Positions 60,535 through 64,000 of a DNA stretch of 64,000 nt are shown in pieces; the first letter of the stretch is position 1; each line of letters begins with the position of its first letter. The notes beneath the pieces were generated by a model. It ran no database searches. It was not told the origin of the DNA and worked only from the letters and a program-made list of their open reading frames with translations. The DNA lies in contig JACJWV010000002.1 in assembly GCA_020636915.1 (NCBI GenBank), forward strand, positions 248,001 through 312,000, in the 5' to 3' direction. This DNA comes from Nocardioides sp. Lineage in GTDB: Bacteria; Actinomycetota; Actinomycetes; Propionibacteriales; Nocardioidaceae. Made by a program: the position numbers and the translations under genes.

Positions 60535-61416
60535 TCAGGCCCGCAGCATCTGGTCCAGGGCCTGCCGGACCCGCTCGGCGTCCTCCCGGTACTTCACCAG
60601 TGCGCCGAGCGTGGCCGACGCCGCCGCCAGGTCGATCTCCGCGGACCCCAGGTGCTGCAGCGCCCTCGCCCAGTCGAGGGTCTCGGCCACCCCGGGCGGC
60701 TTCTGCAGGTCGTCGCGGTCGCGCAGGCGCTGGACGACCTCGACGACCTGCCGGCGCAGGCCCTCCGACACCTCCGGCGCCCGGCTCCGGAGGATCTCGA
60801 CCTCGCGCTCGAGGCCGGGGTGCTCGATCCAGTGGTAGAGGCAGCGGCGCTTGAGCGCGTCGTGCAGCTCGCGGGTGCGGTTGGAGGTCAGCACGACGAC
60901 CGGCGGGGTGGCGGCGCGCACCGTGCCGAGCTCGGGGATCGAGACCTGGTAGGTCGACAGCACCTCGAGCAGGAACGCCTCGAACTCGTCGTCGGCCCGG
61001 TCGACCTCGTCGACCAGCAGCACCGCCGGGCTCGCCTGGAGCGCCTGGAGGACCGGGCGGGCGAGCAGGAAGCGGTCGTCGTACAGGCTCTTCTCGGCCT
61101 CCTCCACGTCGGTGGGCCCGACGCCGCCGGTGGCCTCGAGCGCCCGCAGGTGCAGGATCTGGCGGGGGAAGTCCCAGTCGTAGAGCGCCTGGGTGGCGTC
61201 GATCCCCTCGTAGCACTGCAGCCGTACGAGCGGCAGGTCGAGGGACTGCGCGATCGCCTCGGCCAACGCGGTCTTGCCGGTGCCGGGCTCGCCCTCGAGC
61301 AGCAGCGGACGCTCCATGCGCAGCGCGAGGAACGTCACGGTCGCGAGTGCGTCGTCGCAGAGGTAGCCCGTCTCGCCGAGGCGCGCGGCCACGGCTTCCG
61401 GGGACTCGAGGGCCAT
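60535..61416 (-). CDS. coxD: MoxR-family AAA ATPase, CoxD-like
   Basis: 293 aa. Walker A EGEPGTGKTAL (about residue 40), Walker B LLVDEVDRAD, sensor 1 LTSNRTRELHDALKRRC and sensor 2 region with EGLRRQVVEVVQRL. MoxR AAA ATPases act as chaperones for cofactor insertion; with the downstream VWA protein it resembles CoxD-CoxE. First gene of moxR-VWA-xdhC. A TAGCCT -10 lies six bases before the ATG. Confidence 0.94.
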   Translation of the reverse strand: MALESPEAVAARLGETGYLCDDALATVTFLALRMERPLLLEGEPGTGKTALAEAIAQSLDLPLVRLQCYEGIDATQALYDWDFPRQILHLRALEATGGVGPTDVEEAEKSLYDDRFLLARPVLQALQASPAVLLVDEVDRADDEFEAFLLEVLSTYQVSIPELGTVRAATPPVVVLTSNRTRELHDALKRRCLYHWIEHPGLEREVEILRSRAPEVSEGLRRQVVEVVQRLRDRDDLQKPPGVAETLDWARALQHLGSAEIDLAAASATLGALVKYREDAERVRQALDQMLRA

Positions 61417-61422
61417 GCGTCC

Positions 61423-61428
61423 AGGCTA
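61423..61428 (-). promoter_or_regulatory. -10 element (leaderless) of the moxR operon
   Basis: TAGCCT on the minus strand, 6 bases before the ATG at 61416. Confidence 0.55.
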
Positions 61429-61451
61429 CGTGGGGCCGTGTTGGTCCGAGG

Positions 61452-61548
61452 TTGGACGGCGGCGTGGGCGGCGGCTTGGACGGCGGCGTGGACGGCGGCG
61501 TGGGCGGGCGGCTCGGAGGGCGGCTTGGAGGGCGGCTTGAAGGGCGGA
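61452..61548. repeat. 12-bp minisatellite, eight units
   Basis: Units of the form KTGGRSGGCGGC (for example TTGGACGGCGGC), one of 13 bases, between the divergent moxR and DUF3253 genes. No gene inside. Confidence 0.85.
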
Positions 61549-61562
61549 GCGAAGGTGGTCAG

Positions 61563-61817
61563 GTGAGCGACGTCGACTCCCGCCTCGAGCAGACGATCCT
61601 CGACCTGCTCGAGCAGCGCCGGCCGGGCGCCACGATCTGCCCCTCCGACGCCGCCCGAGCCGTCGAGCCGGACGACTGGCGACCACTGATGGACGCCGCT
61701 CGCGCGGCCGCCGCCCGCCTGGCGTCCGCCGGTCAGGTCGAGGTCACCCAGGGTGGTGAGGTGGTCGACGTGACCACCGCTCGTGGTCCGGTGCGGATCC
61801 GGCGGGCGGGCGGCTGA
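61563..61817 (+). CDS. DUF3253 small winged-helix-like protein
   Basis: 84 aa. The block LEQTILDLLEQRRPGATICP followed by SDAARAVEPDDWRPLMDAAR matches DUF3253, a family predicted to form a winged helix. GTG at 61563 is chosen because the family begins there and GAAGG lies upstream; the preceding in-frame sequence is the minisatellite. Function unknown. The only plus-strand gene in the cox region. Confidence 0.82.
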   Translation: MSDVDSRLEQTILDLLEQRRPGATICPSDAARAVEPDDWRPLMDAARAAAARLASAGQVEVTQGGEVVDVTTARGPVRIRRAGG

Positions 61818-61835
61818 CTGGTCTGACCAGCAGCC

Positions 61836-61892
61836 GGTTTGTGACCAAACCGCAGGGATTTAGGGCTCAGACGTGCGGTTGGTGACCAATCC
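61836..61892. repeat. Pair of 16-bp self-complementary repeats
   Basis: GGTTTGTGACCAAACC (61836-61851) and GGTTGGTGACCAATCC (61877-61892) match at 14 of 16 positions and each can fold. CTGGTCTGACCAG (61818-61830) is a third small palindrome. They fill the convergent gap between DUF3253 and the MocA-like gene and may terminate transcription. Confidence 0.6.
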
Positions 61893-61914
61893 TGCCTGTG
61901 GATGAGCGAGCGGC

Positions 61915-62481
61915 TCAGGCCGGGTGGTCGACGTCCCGGCCGGTGGCGAGGTCGCCGCACTCGACGATCTCGACGTCGGCCCGGTGCGCCTGGAGATAGC
62001 CCCGCGCGCCCTCGTCGCCAGCGGCGTCGGCCGCGACCCCCGCCCAGTGGTCGCGGCCGAGGACGACAGGGTGGCCGACAGCGCCGTCGTACGACGCCCG
62101 CCTCAACGTGTCGCGCGCGACGCCCGGGCCCAGGAGGCGGCCCACGACGGCGGCCGAGACGTCCGGCAGGTCGACGAGGCTGACGAGCACGGCGTCGGCG
62201 TCGGTGGCCTCGACCGCGGCGAGGCCGGCGCGCAGCGACGCGGACATGCCCGCGGCCCAGTCGGCGGCGACGACCGCGCTCGCACCGGTGCCCTCGAGGA
62301 GCGGCAGCGCCTCGTCGGCCGCTGCTCCGAGCACGACGTCGACCTGCGTGCACCCGCCGTCGGCGATCGCGCGGACCGCCCGGACCAGCCAGGGCTCGCC
62401 GTCCGCGTCGCGGACGAGCGCCTTGGGCGTGCCCATCCGCGAGCCCGCCCCGGCCGCGAGCAGCAGCCCGTGGACGATCAC
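61915..62481 (-). CDS. MocA-like molybdenum cofactor cytidylyltransferase
   Basis: 188 aa nucleotidyltransferase of the MobA/MocA group. N-terminal LLLAAGAGSRMGTPKALV nucleotide-binding loop, SLVDLPDVS metal-binding aspartates and the GHPVVLGRDHWAGV C-terminal block. MocA-type enzymes convert molybdopterin to the cytosine dinucleotide form that xanthine-oxidase-family enzymes such as CoxL need; this fits the neighbourhood. GTG start overlaps the preceding gene's stop by 4 bp (GTGA). Confidence 0.87.
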   Translation of the reverse strand: MIVHGLLLAAGAGSRMGTPKALVRDADGEPWLVRAVRAIADGGCTQVDVVLGAAADEALPLLEGTGASAVVAADWAAGMSASLRAGLAAVEATDADAVLVSLVDLPDVSAAVVGRLLGPGVARDTLRRASYDGAVGHPVVLGRDHWAGVAADAAGDEGARGYLQAHRADVEIVECGDLATGRDVDHPA

Positions 62482-63107
62482 CCGAAGGCCTGCTGGTAGG
62501 TCTCCGCGAGGTCGGTCGACCACGGTGCGCTGAAGCCGCAGACCGTCACCTGGCCGTTGCTGGCGCTGACCAGGTACCGCCCGCCCTGCTCGAAGTGGAC
62601 CGCGCCGATCAGCTGCTGCAGGTCCTCGGGCGGCGCCTGCACGCGGGCCAGGTCGGTGTCGCCGCCCGTGTACCAGTGGGACACGCGGAGCGTGACGACG
62701 CCGTCCGCGATCGCGGTGACGGTGCCGTCGAAGGCGACCTGCTGCCCGGACAGCGTCTCGGCGGTGGGCACCAGGCACTTGGCGGAGTACGCCGCCGCGG
62801 CCGGTGCGCCCAGCTCAGTGACCGTCTGGCTGTCGGCCGCCGTAGGCGGCGCGGTCGGGTCCTCGTCGTGGCCGACGAGGGCGAAGACGCCGATCCCGGC
62901 GATGATCACCGCGGCCGCCGCGGCCACCAGCCAGGTCAGCGGGCTGCGGTCGCGGGTCCCGGTCTCGCGGTTCTCGGTGGTGAGCTCGGTACTCATGACG
63001 TCCTCCAGGAGTCGGGCCACCCCGTCGGGGTCGGCTGCCGGGAGGGAGGCGGCCGGGTCCGCAGCCTGCAGGCGCGCGCGCAGCGGGTCGTGCAGCTCGT
63101 CGGTCAC
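62478..63107 (-). CDS. Membrane-anchored protein, probable anti-sigma partner
   Basis: 209 aa. Short cytosolic N-terminal part (1-56), a transmembrane helix (LTWLVAAAAAVIIAGIGVFA, about 57-76) and an exported domain (80-209) with two cysteines. No clear zinc anti-sigma motif HxxxCxxC is present. It overlaps the sigma factor gene by 4 bp (ATGA) and that context suggests it restrains the sigma factor, but the sequence alone does not prove this. The exported domain could instead be an independent sensor. Confidence 0.75.
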   Translation of the reverse strand: MTDELHDPLRARLQAADPAASLPAADPDGVARLLEDVMSTELTTENRETGTRDRSPLTWLVAAAAAVIIAGIGVFALVGHDEDPTAPPTAADSQTVTELGAPAAAAYSAKCLVPTAETLSGQQVAFDGTVTAIADGVVTLRVSHWYTGGDTDLARVQAPPEDLQQLIGAVHFEQGGRYLVSASNGQVTVCGFSAPWSTDLAETYQQAFG

Positions 63108-63619
63108 GGTCCCCTCCCTTCTCTCGACTCCTCATGTCCGGCAGCGGCCCTGGTCTTTCGCAGCCGGTCGGACAGCTTCTTCTTCGCGCGGGTCAGGCGG
63201 GTGCTGGCGGCGTTCGGACTGACCCCCAGGACGACGGCGATCTCGGCGGGGGTGAGCTGCTCCCACGCCCACAGGCGCAGCAGCTCGGCCTCCTCGGGCC
63301 GCAGCGTCGCCATCGCCTCGTCCAGCGCGGGGTCGTCGGGCGGCCCGGGATCGGCCGGCTGCGCCATGAGGCGGGCGGCGACCCGCTCCTGGCGCCGCGC
63401 CGCACGCTCGGCGTTGCGCAGGCAGTTGCGCGCGACGCCGTACACCCAGGGCAGCGGCTCGTCGGGCAGCTCGGTGGCCCGACGCCAGCAGACCAGGAGC
63501 GTCTCCGCGAGCACGTCCTCCGCGGTGGCCGGGTCGGTGCGGCGGGCCAGGAAGCGGCGCACGGGCTCGATCAGTCCGGGCGCGACCTCCTCGAAGCGCT
63601 CGCGTCGGCTCTCGTCCAC
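63104..63619 (-). CDS. ECF-type RNA polymerase sigma factor
   Basis: 171 aa. Sigma-2 region with DPATAEDVLAETLLVCWRRA (about 30-50) and LPWVYGVARNCLRN; sigma-4 region with LTPAEIAVVLGVSPNAASTRL and TRAKKKL. Typical small ECF size. The GTG at 63619 is chosen; another in-frame GTG is three codons upstream. The regulon is unknown. The following membrane protein is the probable anti-sigma; the MocA-like gene is third in the operon. Confidence 0.92.
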   Translation of the reverse strand: MDESRRERFEEVAPGLIEPVRRFLARRTDPATAEDVLAETLLVCWRRATELPDEPLPWVYGVARNCLRNAERAARRQERVAARLMAQPADPGPPDDPALDEAMATLRPEEAELLRLWAWEQLTPAEIAVVLGVSPNAASTRLTRAKKKLSDRLRKTRAAAGHEESREGRGP

Positions 63620-63647
63620 GGCCCCCACTGTGCCCGACGCCCGGGCA

Positions 63648-64000
63648 TCACGAACGTGCGGCCACGGCCTCCACCTCGACGAGCTGGTCGGCGTACCCGA
63701 GCGCCGCCACGCCCAGCAGCGTGCTGGGTGCGTCGTGGTCGCCGAAGGCGGCGCGCACGACCTGCCAGGCGGCCACGAGGTCGGCACGCTCGTGGCTGGC
63801 GACGTACACCGTGCTCTTGGCGACGTCGGCCAACGTGCACCCGGACGCGGCGAGGGCGGTGACGAGGTTGGCCATCACGCGCTGCGCCTGCCCGGCGACG
63901 TCGCCGGGCGCGACCACGGCGCCGTGGTCGTCGAGCGGGCAGGCGCCGGCGGTGAACACCAGGCTCCCCGGCCCCACGACCGCGGCGTACGCGTACGGGA
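63648..64000 (-). CDS. RidA family protein (N-terminus beyond window)
   Basis: At least 117 aa are visible and the frame is open to the window edge, where it reads PYAYAAVVGPGSLVFTAGACP, so the start lies outside. RidA proteins hydrolyse reactive enamine/imine intermediates to oxo-acids. The family arginine is not obvious in the visible region, where the C-terminal block reads VYVASHERADLVAAW, so this may be a non-canonical subgroup. It precedes the sigma factor by 28 bp on the same strand. Confidence 0.85.
   Translation of the reverse strand, partial: PYAYAAVVGPGSLVFTAGACPLDDHGAVVAPGDVAGQAQRVMANLVTALAASGCTLADVAKSTVYVASHERADLVAAWQVVRAAFGDHDAPSTLLGVAALGYADQLVEVEAVAARS

Overview
The window is 64 kb of very GC-rich DNA with dense, short-gapped genes, frequent GTG/TTG starts and many apparently leaderless genes. 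Gene content points to a high-GC actinobacterium of the Nocardioides type (Nocardioidaceae): the cold-shock/MFS/DUF3027/DUF2530/NCS2 neighbourhood, an XPB-type helicase with its helicase-associated partner, a KstR-like operator and an actinobacterial SOS box. The genus is an inference. There is no rRNA, tRNA, CRISPR array, phage or insertion sequence that I can support. The first gene (class-III aminotransferase) and the last (RidA-like) run off the ends.

Layout. 1-9.5 kb: aminotransferase end, the str operon on the minus strand (rpsL-rpsG-fusA-tuf) with a strong terminator, a MarR regulator with an MFS exporter, a purine permease and a small DUF2530 membrane protein. 9.5-21.3 kb: DUF3027 protein, MFS transporter, long cold-shock protein, a HAD-LarE fusion, a secreted subtilase, an acyl-CoA synthetase, SRPBCC and gamma-glutamylcyclotransferase-like proteins, and a secreted M6 metalloprotease. 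21.4-24.3 kb: PP2C phosphatase, FHA protein and RDD/FHA membrane protein in one overlapping operon. 24.3-29.1 kb: helicase-associated protein, CGNR zinc-finger protein and XPB helicase. 29.3-43.6 kb: secreted alpha/beta hydrolase, SerA, MpaB-type oxygenase, a secreted beta-sandwich-repeat protein, a steroid-isomerase-like protein behind a KstR-like operator, HD protein, CutC/DUF4031, a GntR regulator, a MacB-type ABC exporter and an AlkB homologue behind an SOS box. 43.9-49.8 kb: methyltransferase, CDGSH plus haem-oxygenase-like diiron protein, LemA/DUF2207, MFS. 49.9-63.6 kb: a molybdenum hydroxylase region on the minus strand (coxS-coxL-coxM-coxG; moxR-VWA-xdhC; MocA-like cytidylyltransferase) with an FAD protein, an SDR, a GAF-domain regulator and a sigma/anti-sigma pair.

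The molybdenum hydroxylase genes appear to work together. CoxS, CoxM and CoxL form the FeS, FAD and Mo subunits. CoxG, the MoxR ATPase, the VWA protein, XdhC and the MocA-like enzyme are maturation or cofactor factors. The CoxL signature is AYRGAGR (form II), so carbon monoxide should not be assumed as the substrate.

The most unusual feature is a set of short dispersed palindromes. One type (arms around TAGTCCCTGACGTTTC) occurs three times. Two copies lie in frame inside protein-coding genes (coxG and xdhC), where they encode the same peptide IVPDVSAP. The third supplies the stop codon of a DUF4031 gene. Other families are a 32-bp-period tandem repeat present at two loci in opposite orientation, a 76-bp double hairpin repeated twice, and a 40-bp palindrome found three times. 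Several convergent gene junctions also hold large hairpins. A second window-wide pattern is a TANNNT hexamer 6-8 bases before the start codon of about twenty genes, as expected for leaderless transcripts. I used it to choose several starts.
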